Shown here: piece by piece, positions 8,010-16,238 of the stretch
Position numbering within the stretch: position 1 is the first letter of the stretch
How the letters are laid out: every line of letters begins with the position of its first letter
Assembly: GCA_964481775.1 (NCBI GenBank)
Contig: CAYZUX010000080.1
Location: forward strand, 1-22,412
Reading direction: 5' to 3'
Length of the DNA: 22,412 nt
Origin: OLB16 sp964481775
GTDB lineage: Bacteria; Hinthialibacterota; Hinthialibacteria; OLB16
Made by a program: the position numbers and the translations under genes
Notes under the pieces: model-generated
What the model saw: the letters and a program-made list of their open reading frames with translations, nothing else
The model's database searches: none
What the model was told of the DNA's origin: nothing

Positions 8010-10163
8010 TTAAATCGTCCGTGGCGGCCAGCCCGTGAAGGTCTCTTCATTATTTGCCCCCAGATGAAAATCGAGGATTGTTGCAGCATCCTTGAGTTCC
8101 TGGCACCACACCATAAGAGTGGCAATGTCGGGTGTGCTTTCCTCCCAGTTCTCCCATGCCATGAAGACCTGGTCGAATACACTCGAATCGATGAGCCTGC
8201 CACAGGTCCGCTTGAAGTCCTCTAGGCACTGTGTGCGATGGTTGGCGTAGATTCCTCGTTCCTCGAGAGCTGCGCGGATCACCAGCCAGGCCACTGTGAA
8301 GAGGATATAGAAAAGCGTGTCGGCTTCCTCCTCTTCAGAGCAAGGTGACATCCCCCGGTAACAAACGAGGAAATTTCCGCGGTCCTGAGCCACATGCTCG
8401 ATCTCGATGGAGACCAGATCGATCCAGGCAGCCTCGGTCAAGAGACGGCGGCGCTCCTCGGGCGCTTCATGGGCCACACGGTTGAGTTCAGCGGCCACTC
8501 GCACCGCCAGGGGCAAACGGTGCCTGCCGGGGGCGCTCAACCAGGTTTCCGCGAGCGCTTCATTCGGCGTATAAAGGGGCTCCTGTACCAGACCGCGTTT
8601 GATCGCATCCTGAAGTGTCAGAAAGAACTCATCCATGCTGAGGATGCGAATCTCTTGGTGGCTTTTGAAACCCTCCATCTCCGAGGCCAATGTTCCGAGA
8701 ACTCCTTCGGCGATCTGGGCGAAGAGGAACAGGAATGCGGGACGTTCCGGGGACTCCCTGAGGAACCGCAGAATGTCACTCAGATTGTCATGGCCGGCAT
8801 TGGCGATGTGGACCGAATGGAGTTTTGGAATCGTCCCCTCCAGATAACTCCTGGCAAAGGGTGAACCACCCAGCCCGCAGACCAGTCCAGGCCCGGAGGC
8901 CAATGCTGTTTGCTCTCGCCGTACCGCCCGGTCATCCTCCACCTCGCGCCACCAGTCACGCAGGAACCAGTTCACCATATTGCAGCCATGTTGACCTGTC
9001 TGGTCCAGCAGCCTGCGGGTCTCCTTGAGGTAGCCCTCCACCAGAGGCTCCGGCCAGAGGTGAGTATAAGTGTAGCCTGCTCCCGAAGATGGTCCCCAGA
9101 AACAGTCATTGGGGCTCCGTGTTTCATGGTAGTAGCGGACTACTCCAGGCATCAGTTTCACGAGTAATGGAAGGATTCCCCACCCGAGTTTGAAAGAGCC
9201 CCGATGAGGATCAAGCCAGTTTCCGGAGTGCAGATTATTCATTGCCCAGGTGGCATCCCCATCGCTGACATAAAAACAGACATAGGCGATGTCCTTCTCC
9301 GCATGACAGGCTTCATGAGGGGGAAGTGGTTGAGTGTAGGCCGCCTCCGGATCACCCACTCCGCCATGGATAGTCAAGTTGGGTGTTCCCACGCTGCACA
9401 AAGTGAAGAATCCCTTTGAGGCGGCCTCGGCCACATACTCCTTTTCCTGGTCGCGTGCACAGTGCCAATTCATCTGTACCCCTGGTGCCTGCGCGGATTC
9501 AAGCAGATCGCGGTAAAGGTGGAGAGTGGCGCGTGATTGACGGCTGAGCGGAAGATCAAGGGCAAAACCCTTATGGTAGACAATGAAGTCCTCCAGGTTG
9601 TGCGATAGGGCATACCAGAAGGGACGGTGGATACAGAAATTGGCATAAAGTCGTTGATGACAATGCGGCCAGAGATTGTGGATAGCCCACCGCGCCGCTT
9701 CGGTGTTGTCCATGAACCTGCCGCGCAGGTCATCCCGCTTGGGGATGTCATGGCGCTGCATCCAATGTTCCTGATCCGGGGAGATAGGCAAGAGACTCTC
9801 CAGACCGCAGCGGGTCATGGCGAGATTCTGGGTCTGGATCAGATCCTCGTTATCGTAAAGAACATATCCCTCAACAAGGTGCTTGTACCGTTCGAGGACC
9901 TCATCAACTCCTGGCAAGAACTCAGTGGGGAGGGAGAAGGTCTTCCGGTAGTAATCGAGCCAGTGGTCCTCATATAAGTGTTGTGGCTGGATCAGTCCCG
10001 ATGGGTCAGCCTGCTGAATCAGGTACAGATGTGGTTCGCCCCTGTTCACTAATCCCTGCAGGCAACGGAACCAGATCCAGAAGTCCACGCTACCCTCTGT
10101 TTGGGAAACCACCACCAGACGTTTGACTGGAGGAATCGAGGAGAAGATATCGGTGAGGCGCAT
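8010..10163 (-). CDS. GxGYxYP-family protein (putative glycan-active enzyme)
   Basis: A 717-residue protein. The defining motif appears as SSGAGYTYTHLWPEPL (Gly361, Gly363, Tyr364, Tyr366), with Thr where the family name has Pro. It is preceded by YVCFYVSDGDATWAMNN (Ser300-Asp301-Gly302-Asp303) and KLGWGILPLLVKLMPGV, both characteristic of this family. GxGYxYP proteins occur near carbohydrate-use genes and are thought to be glycoside hydrolase-like, but to my knowledge no activity is established. The first 20 residues (MRLTDIFSSIPPVKRLVVVS) do not form a signal peptide, unlike many relatives and unlike the GH95-like neighbour, so it may act in the cytoplasm. The C-terminal 180 residues are alpha-helical and unrecognised. 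AAGGA lies before the ATG, separated from it by a run of eight C. Confidence 0.78.
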   Translation of the reverse strand: MRLTDIFSSIPPVKRLVVVSQTEGSVDFWIWFRCLQGLVNRGEPHLYLIQQADPSGLIQPQHLYEDHWLDYYRKTFSLPTEFLPGVDEVLERYKHLVEGYVLYDNEDLIQTQNLAMTRCGLESLLPISPDQEHWMQRHDIPKRDDLRGRFMDNTEAARWAIHNLWPHCHQRLYANFCIHRPFWYALSHNLEDFIVYHKGFALDLPLSRQSRATLHLYRDLLESAQAPGVQMNWHCARDQEKEYVAEAASKGFFTLCSVGTPNLTIHGGVGDPEAAYTQPLPPHEACHAEKDIAYVCFYVSDGDATWAMNNLHSGNWLDPHRGSFKLGWGILPLLVKLMPGVVRYYHETRSPNDCFWGPSSGAGYTYTHLWPEPLVEGYLKETRRLLDQTGQHGCNMVNWFLRDWWREVEDDRAVRREQTALASGPGLVCGLGGSPFARSYLEGTIPKLHSVHIANAGHDNLSDILRFLRESPERPAFLFLFAQIAEGVLGTLASEMEGFKSHQEIRILSMDEFFLTLQDAIKRGLVQEPLYTPNEALAETWLSAPGRHRLPLAVRVAAELNRVAHEAPEERRRLLTEAAWIDLVSIEIEHVAQDRGNFLVCYRGMSPCSEEEEADTLFYILFTVAWLVIRAALEERGIYANHRTQCLEDFKRTCGRLIDSSVFDQVFMAWENWEESTPDIATLMVWCQELKDAATILDFHLGANNEETFTGWPPRTI

Positions 10164-10320
10164 GGGGGGGGTCCTTGTTATTTTGAAGGAACTTTAGTCT
10201 TTTTTCTGTGTTTCTCCGATGCCCCCCAGGATTCCGTAACTCAAAGGCATACCCGGCGAATGAATTCGCCACTCCGGCTCCCTGCAAAAACCATCATTTT
10301 TTCATTATTTTCCCTTTCCT

Positions 10321-10326
10321 GATAAT
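10321..10326 (+). promoter_or_regulatory. Possible -10 box upstream of carB
   Basis: GATAAT matches five of six bases of TATAAT, 79 bases before the carB ATG, in the 241-base gap between divergent genes. The upstream -35 region (10298-10303, TTTTTC) is poor. A second weaker candidate is TTGATT at about 10343 with TACTAG 18 bases later. No attenuator or riboswitch structure was seen. Confidence 0.25.
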
Positions 10327-10404
10327 AGAGGTCTGCTTCAACTTGATTGCATTCAACTCATTCTCCTACTAGAATTCCCCCCACTCTTGCTAGGGGGGAT
10401 TCTT

Positions 10405-13400
10405 ATGCCACGCCGCGATGACCTTAAAAAGGTGATGATTATTGGTTCTGGCCCGATTGTGATTGGCCAGGCCTGTGAATTTGACTATTCAGGCACCCAA
10501 GCCTGCAAAGCCCTCCGGAAACTCGGTTACGAGATTATCCTGGTCAACTCCAACCCGGCTACCATCATGACCGATCCAGGCATGGCGGATATCACATACA
10601 TTGAACCGCTGACTGTCGACCGGATGGCCGAGATCATCGCCAAGGAACGTCCTGATGCCTTACTCCCCAACCTTGGCGGGCAGTCGGGTCTCAATCTCTC
10701 CTCCGACTTACACAAGCGTGGAATTCTTGACAAGTATGGTGTCAAAGTGATCGGAGTTCAGGTCGATGCCATCGAACGCGGCGAGGACCGTCAAGCCTTC
10801 AAAGACACCATGAATCGTCTCGGCATTGAGATGCCGGATAGTGAAATCGCACATACTGTGGATGAAGCCGAACGGATCGCCGAAAAGCTGGGATATCCCG
10901 TGGTGATCCGTCCCGCTTACACCATGGGCGGGACTGGAGGGGGCTTGGTTTACAACCTGGAAGAGTTGCGGGTCATTGCGGCTCGGGGACTGCAGGCCAG
11001 CCTGGTGGGTCAGATATTGGTCGAGGAGTCCGTGCTTGGCTGGGAGGAGCTTGAACTCGAGGTGGTCCGTGACTCAAAAAACCAGATGATCACGGTCTGT
11101 TTCATCGAAAATGTCGATGCCATGGGGGTTCATACCGGAGATTCCTACTGTGTTGCCCCGATGTTGACCATCGATCCGGCTCTGCAGAAGAAACTTCAGA
11201 AGTATTCCTATGATATTGTTGAGGCGATCCAGGTGATCGGTGGGACCAATATCCAGTTTGCCCATGATCCCAAAACAGGCCGCGTGGTGGTGATCGAGAT
11301 CAATCCCAGAACTTCGCGTTCTTCAGCATTGGCCTCGAAGGCCACGGGATTTCCGATTGCCTTTGTTTCCTCGCTGCTGGCGGGCGGTCTCACGCTCGAT
11401 GAGATTCCCTATTGGCGTGATGGAACCCTGGAGAAATACACCCCCTCCGGTGAGTATGTGGTTGTGAAGTTCTGCCGTTGGGCTTTCGAGAAGTTCAAGG
11501 GAGTGGAAGACAAGCTCGGAACCCAGATGCGTGCGGTGGGTGAGGTCATGAGTATCGGGAAGAACTACAAAGAGGCCTTCCAGAAAGCGATTCGCTCGCT
11601 TGAAAATGGGCGTTATGGCTTGGGGTTTGTGAAGGATTTCAACAGAAAACCGCTCCCTGAATTGATGCGCCTTGTGGCTACACCTACCAGCGAACGGCAA
11701 TTCATCATGTATGAGGCCCTGCGCAAAGGTGCGGCGGTCGAGGATCTGTACCGTTTGACCCATATCAAGCCCTGGTTCATCGAGCAGATGAAGGAGCTGG
11801 TGGAGCTCGAGGAAGAGGTGCTCAAGTTCAAGGGTAAAGAATTACCGGATGACCTTTTAACGAAGTGCAAGAAGGATGGATTTTCGGACCGTTACTTGGG
11901 GAAACTGTTGGGTATTCCCGAAACAGACCAGCGTCAAAAAAGGTTAGCCATTGGAATCCGGGAAGCCTGGGAACCGGTGCCCGTGAGCGGAGTCGAGGAT
12001 GCCGCCTATTATTTCTCCACCTACAATGCCCCAGACATTGTCTCTGTCAGCAAAGCCCGCAAAGTGATGGTTCTGGGCGGAGGACCAAACCGGATCGGCC
12101 AGGGGATCGAATTCGATTATTGCTGTGTCCATGCCGCTTTCGCGTTGCGGGATGCCGGCATCGAATCGATCATGGTCAACTGTAATCCCGAGACTGTCTC
12201 GACCGATTACGACACCTCCAACAAGCTTTATTTCGAGCCGCTCACTGTCGAGGATGTCCTTAGCATTTACGAAAAGGAAAGACCCGAGGGGGCCATCATC
12301 CAATTTGGTGGCCAAACTCCGCTGAATATCGCACGGGACCTCGATGCGGCGGGAGTCCATATTCTGGGCACCAGTGTCGATACCATCGATCTGGCCGAGG
12401 ACCGCGATCGTTTTCGTCAGGTCATGCAGCGGCTTGGAATCCCCCAGGCCCCCAGCGGTATGGCCAGCACCATCGAGGAAGCCATTGAGATAGCGGCCCG
12501 GATCGGGTACCCGCTGATGGTCCGCCCCTCCTATGTCCTGGGTGGACGCGGCATGGAGGTGGTTTTTGATGAAGCCATGCTCATGGAGTATGTCGCCGCA
12601 GCGGTGGGAGTGACTCCGGAACGTCCCATTCTGATCGACAAGTTCCTGGACAATGCCATCGAGTGTGAGGCGGATGCCATCGCGGATGGCAAGGATGCCT
12701 TTGTCCCCATCGTGATGGAACACATCGAACTGGCGGGTGTTCACTCCGGCGACTCAGCCTGTGCGATTCCGCCCATCAGCATCCCGTTAAAACATATCGA
12801 CACCATCAGTGAGTATACCCGCAAAATCGCAATGGAACTGAATGTGGTCGGCTTGATGAATATTCAATACGCGATTCATAACGATGTGGTTCACATCCTG
12901 GAAGCCAACCCGCGAGCCTCAAGAACCGTACCCCTCGTCTCCAAGGTCTGCAATGTTTCCATGGCACGGATCGCTACCCAGATCATGCTGGGGGCATCGC
13001 TTGCTGACTTCAATCTGACTCACAAGCCAATTCCGCATTTCGGTGTCAAAGAAGCCGTCTTCCCGTTCTATATGTTTCCTGAGGTGGACCCGGTCCTCGG
13101 TCCCGAAATGCGTTCAACCGGGGAAGTCCTCGGCATGGCCGACAGCTTTGGGCTGGCTTTCTACAAGTCTCAGGAAGCCGCGCAGCAAAAGCTCCCCTCC
13201 GAGGGAACTGTACTGATCACTGTGGCGGATGATGACAAACCTCAGATCCTTGGAGTAGCCCGTCAGCTGTTGGACCTGGGCTTCAAAATCAAGGCGACAC
13301 GTGGAACACATACATTCCTTACCGGCAATGGCATCCAGTCCGAAATGGTGAATAAAATTTATGAAGTGCGTCCGGACCTGGTGGATTTAATGAAGACAGG

Positions 13401-13605
13401 GGAAATTCAGCTTGTGATCAACACTCCGCAGGGCAAGCGATCAACCCAGGATGACTCCTATATCCGCAAGGCCGCAATCCGTCACAAAATCCCTTATATC
13501 ACCACCACTGCTGCCGCGGTGGCCACGGTACGCGGGATTGCCGCGTGCAAAGAGGGCAGGGAAGAGGTGCGTTCGCTTCAGGAGTATCACGCCCGGTTAA
13601 GATAG
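10405..13605 (+). CDS. carB: Carbamoyl-phosphate synthase large subunit
   Basis: A 1066-residue protein, the normal length for CarB. It makes carbamoyl phosphate from bicarbonate, ATP and ammonia supplied by the glutaminase subunit CarA, feeding arginine and pyrimidine synthesis in the cytoplasm. The first half begins KKVMIIGSGPIVIGQACEFD and carries the carboxyphosphate ATP-grasp domain. The duplicated second half begins near residue 553 with KVMVLGGGPNRIGQGIEFDY and carries the carbamate ATP-grasp domain. The C-terminal MGS-like allosteric domain spans about 935-1066 (VLITVADDDKP, NTPQGKRSTQDD). A TTG start at 10387 is in frame, but ATG 10405 with an AGGGGGG box eight bases upstream is preferred. 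carA is not adjacent on either side. Sequence looks intact and functional. Confidence 0.97.
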   Translation: MPRRDDLKKVMIIGSGPIVIGQACEFDYSGTQACKALRKLGYEIILVNSNPATIMTDPGMADITYIEPLTVDRMAEIIAKERPDALLPNLGGQSGLNLSSDLHKRGILDKYGVKVIGVQVDAIERGEDRQAFKDTMNRLGIEMPDSEIAHTVDEAERIAEKLGYPVVIRPAYTMGGTGGGLVYNLEELRVIAARGLQASLVGQILVEESVLGWEELELEVVRDSKNQMITVCFIENVDAMGVHTGDSYCVAPMLTIDPALQKKLQKYSYDIVEAIQVIGGTNIQFAHDPKTGRVVVIEINPRTSRSSALASKATGFPIAFVSSLLAGGLTLDEIPYWRDGTLEKYTPSGEYVVVKFCRWAFEKFKGVEDKLGTQMRAVGEVMSIGKNYKEAFQKAIRSLENGRYGLGFVKDFNRKPLPELMRLVATPTSERQFIMYEALRKGAAVEDLYRLTHIKPWFIEQMKELVELEEEVLKFKGKELPDDLLTKCKKDGFSDRYLGKLLGIPETDQRQKRLAIGIREAWEPVPVSGVEDAAYYFSTYNAPDIVSVSKARKVMVLGGGPNRIGQGIEFDYCCVHAAFALRDAGIESIMVNCNPETVSTDYDTSNKLYFEPLTVEDVLSIYEKERPEGAIIQFGGQTPLNIARDLDAAGVHILGTSVDTIDLAEDRDRFRQVMQRLGIPQAPSGMASTIEEAIEIAARIGYPLMVRPSYVLGGRGMEVVFDEAMLMEYVAAAVGVTPERPILIDKFLDNAIECEADAIADGKDAFVPIVMEHIELAGVHSGDSACAIPPISIPLKHIDTISEYTRKIAMELNVVGLMNIQYAIHNDVVHILEANPRASRTVPLVSKVCNVSMARIATQIMLGASLADFNLTHKPIPHFGVKEAVFPFYMFPEVDPVLGPEMRSTGEVLGMADSFGLAFYKSQEAAQQKLPSEGTVLITVADDDKPQILGVARQLLDLGFKIKATRGTHTFLTGNGIQSEMVNKIYEVRPDLVDLMKTGEIQLVINTPQGKRSTQDDSYIRKAAIRHKIPYITTTAAAVATVRGIAACKEGREEVRSLQEYHARLR

Positions 13606-13686
13606 TTGATCCTGGATCGACTGAGGGACAGGACTGCCTCTTTTGTTATTCTGTGGCCGGAGGGGACTTCACTGACAGGTGGTTGC

Positions 13687-14055
13687 TTAACGGTTTGCTT
13701 CTCCCAGTTCCCTCAGGTAATCGAATTTGTAAATTCCGGAGTCGTGGCCATCGCTCCAGATCAACCTGACCGCGTAGTTCCCCACCCAGTCGAGACGAAC
13801 CAGGATCGGATCATCGGAGGGGGCATCCTTGGGAAGGATGCGTAATTGGTAGCGGTCATCGATCGGTGTGACCTCCCCGGCGGTCTTCATGAGCTCCTGG
13901 CAGGAGGCACATGGGCAGGCCTTACGGAGTTCGAGAAAAGTCAGAACCTGTTCTTTTCCATCTTCCCAGTGGATCGCCATGGCGCGCTCACCGGAAGGGC
14001 GGATCTCCTTTGGACGGATGGGAAGCATGTATGAAGAGGGGTTCTGAGAAGCCAT
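13687..14055 (-). CDS. DUF971 / gamma-butyrobetaine hydroxylase-like N-terminal domain protein
   Basis: A 122-residue single-domain protein. Residues 44-52 (RKACPCASC) carry the cysteine cluster of the GBBH-like N-terminal domain (DUF971), and SDGHDSGIYKFDYLREL near the end is the other signature, with its conserved histidine; together they probably bind a metal. Stand-alone bacterial members have no firmly established function and are often encoded near Mrp/ApbC-type Fe-S carriers, but none is seen here. The ATG is preceded by AGGAAG. It starts 15 bases after the stop of the acyltransferase gene on the same strand, so the two are probably one transcript. It converges on carB across an 81-base gap. 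Confidence 0.85.
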   Translation of the reverse strand: MASQNPSSYMLPIRPKEIRPSGERAMAIHWEDGKEQVLTFLELRKACPCASCQELMKTAGEVTPIDDRYQLRILPKDAPSDDPILVRLDWVGNYAVRLIWSDGHDSGIYKFDYLRELGEANR

Positions 14056-14070
14056 GTGTTGTCTTCCTGA

Positions 14071-14763
14071 TCAATCTTTATCATAGGGAAGCTTCTGGCG
14101 CAGGTCCATTAAGGCTTGGGCCAGATGTTCTGTATGTTCGGAGAGATTCTGCCGGTCGATGTCTCTGGGGACGAAAATGGGTTCACCGCAAATGGCCACA
14201 CTTTCGGTGAAGGGCAGAGGGATCCGAAGCCGGTCCCAACTTCCAAACGTGATGCAACGCTTGTAACCAACGGCACAGGGGACAATGGCATGGCCGGTCA
14301 GCTGAGCCAGCCGGATGACCCCCTCCTTGACCTCCCGGCGTGGACCACGCGGCCCATCCACGGCGATGGAACCATTCATCCCTGAACGTAACTGTTTGGC
14401 CATGTTCAGAAAAGCTTCCACACCCCCTCGGCGGCTCGATCCCCAGACCACTGTCATCCCCTGACGTGCCAGGTTTTCACCCACAATCTGGCCATCACGG
14501 CTGGTGCTGGTGATAACCACGATCTTCCGCCTGGCCAGTTCTTCGATACCGATCCGGCAAGCCATGATGAGATCCGAGTGCCAATAGGAAAAGATGAAGG
14601 GCTGATTAGACTCGTAGAGATGCTCGATGGGACTGCGGTCAATCCAGGTCAGTTTAAGGGACCGCACCAGACGTTGAATCCCAAAACAGGCCAGTTCGAC
14701 AGTCACACGCCTGCCCCACTTTGATTTGCGAATCCGCCGGAAAAAACCTCTTCGCCGCCCCAT
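14071..14763 (-). CDS. DUF374-family lysophospholipid acyltransferase-like protein
   Basis: A 230-residue protein of the DUF374 branch of glycerolipid acyltransferases. Visible family motifs are SYWHSDLIM (His62, the probable catalytic histidine in a short motif), STSRDGQIV, VVWGSSRRGG (106-114) and AVDGPRGPRREVKEG (135-149), followed by IVPCAVGYK. The basic N-terminus (MGRRRGFFRRIRKSKWGRR) suggests contact with membrane phospholipid; there is no clear signal peptide. Members are thought to move acyl chains onto phospholipid or lipid A precursors in Gram-negative bacteria; substrate unknown. First gene of a probable two-gene unit with the DUF971 gene, divergent from the permease gene with a 103-base gap. 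Confidence 0.85.
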   Translation of the reverse strand: MGRRRGFFRRIRKSKWGRRVTVELACFGIQRLVRSLKLTWIDRSPIEHLYESNQPFIFSYWHSDLIMACRIGIEELARRKIVVITSTSRDGQIVGENLARQGMTVVWGSSRRGGVEAFLNMAKQLRSGMNGSIAVDGPRGPRREVKEGVIRLAQLTGHAIVPCAVGYKRCITFGSWDRLRIPLPFTESVAICGEPIFVPRDIDRQNLSEHTEHLAQALMDLRQKLPYDKD

Positions 14764-14866
14764 CGTGAACTCTATTCTCCAGGAAACCCTGAATATTGCA
14801 CGTCAGGGGTTTGAAGAGAATGGATGGCTCGATTCCGCATCCGGCTGTATAATACTGCCCAGAAAG

Positions 14867-16096
14867 ATGCGTCTACTCGAAAATATCCTTTTTGGCTTTG
14901 AGGGGCTTCGCAGGAATGTCATGCGTTCTTTCCTGTCAGCCCTTGGCATTGTCATCGCCGTAGGCTCCGTTGTTCTGGTGGTCTCGTTGGGTGAGCAGGC
15001 CAAAGACCTGATCGTGGTGGAGCTCGAACGGAACTGGGGGGCGGACCTGATCGTGGTCGAGAATGCCCCACCCGAGCGTTACCGTCATTGGATGGACGAT
15101 TGGAAGAACCTGAAGATCGAAGACCTGGAGATCATTCGAGCATTACTGGAAAATGTCACCCTGGTAGGTGGCTTCCGTGCCTCTGACTCGCGCCGGATCA
15201 CGGTGGGAGCGGAAAACATGATGGGGAACCTCAAGGAGGTGGACCCGGATTATCTCGAAGCCCGTGGAAGAATCGTCCGCGCGGGCAGGAACCTTGCCTG
15301 GTCCGATATGGAGAATGCCCAGAAGGTTTGTACGATTGGTGCTGAGGTTGCCCGTAAGCTTTTCAAATCGGAAAAGGATGCAATCGGCAAGGAGGTGCGT
15401 ATCTCCGGCAACCGGTTTGAGGTGGTCGGGGTGGTCGATCCCAAAACTGAGGAAATCGGGAACTCGGAGATCGCCAAGGATGTTTATATCCCTCTCTCCA
15501 CCGGCCAAAGAAGATTCTCAGGTGATGATCCGCTCGATGAAATTGTGGTTAAGGCCAAGGGCAGTATTGCCACCGAATCAGTCAAGATCCAACTGGGTGA
15601 CATCCTGTTTCAGCAACATGGCAAATGGGACTTTCTGGTTTTCTCAGAGATTGAACGTGTCCAGGGGATTCAACGGATTGTGACCATGGTTCAGGGGATC
15701 CTGGCGGCTCTGGCCATGATTTCCCTGATTGTGGGGGGAATTGTGGTGATGAATACCATGCTGGTTTCTGTCACTGAGCGGACTCCGGAGATTGGTTTAA
15801 GGAAGTCGCTAGGTGCTCGGAGAAGAGATATTGTTTCCCAGTTTCTTTCCGAGACTCTGGCCTTGTGTTTCCTGAGTGGCGGTTGTGGGATTGTTATTGG
15901 TTTGAGTCTTGCCTATGGTGTCACACAAGTGGTGCCACGCTTTTTCCCCGATTTGGGGGATTGGCCATGGAAAATGAGCACTCCTGCGCTTGTGATTGCC
16001 TTCTTGTGTTCGACCCTGGTTGGGCTGGGGAGCGGTGTCTACCCAGCCTGGAGAGCCGCGCGCCTCGATCCGACCGTGGCCCTTCGATATGAATAA
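14867..16096 (+). CDS. MacB/FtsX-type ABC transporter permease
   Basis: A 409-residue inner-membrane protein with the MacB arrangement. One helix at about 21-43 (SFLSALGIVIAVGSVVLVVS) is followed by a periplasmic MacB core domain of some 220 residues. The C-terminal FtsX domain has three helices near 276-300, 325-350 and 374-395, ending in the hallmark GVYPAWRAARLDPTVALRYE. The SLGARRRDI coupling motif is present. Related systems use ATP hydrolysis to drive lipoprotein or peptide export across the envelope, but no ATPase or membrane-fusion partner is encoded next to it. Earlier in-frame ATGs back to 14726 overlap the divergent acyltransferase gene and lack family similarity, so the ATG at 14867 (MRLLENILFG) is preferred despite a weak AGAAAG ribosome site. 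Confidence 0.85.
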   Translation: MRLLENILFGFEGLRRNVMRSFLSALGIVIAVGSVVLVVSLGEQAKDLIVVELERNWGADLIVVENAPPERYRHWMDDWKNLKIEDLEIIRALLENVTLVGGFRASDSRRITVGAENMMGNLKEVDPDYLEARGRIVRAGRNLAWSDMENAQKVCTIGAEVARKLFKSEKDAIGKEVRISGNRFEVVGVVDPKTEEIGNSEIAKDVYIPLSTGQRRFSGDDPLDEIVVKAKGSIATESVKIQLGDILFQQHGKWDFLVFSEIERVQGIQRIVTMVQGILAALAMISLIVGGIVVMNTMLVSVTERTPEIGLRKSLGARRRDIVSQFLSETLALCFLSGGCGIVIGLSLAYGVTQVVPRFFPDLGDWPWKMSTPALVIAFLCSTLVGLGSGVYPAWRAARLDPTVALRYE

Positions 16097-16238
16097 AATC
16101 CCTCTCCTTCAAGGGTGGAGACAACTCGCCTCTACAGTCAATCCCCCGCGATGCCGAAACTGAACGGGGGTGGAGCCGGTGCAGTTGATATCTGAAATAT
16201 CACGCATCCGTGACTCGCCGTGAATCGTGGAGGTTCCC

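Noticed and set aside
11944..12744. Minus-strand 266-residue ORF
   Set aside because: Antisense shadow of carB.
13623..13644. Possible carB terminator (GAGG...CCTC followed by TTTT)
   Set aside because: Only four base pairs around a ten-base loop; too weak to call.
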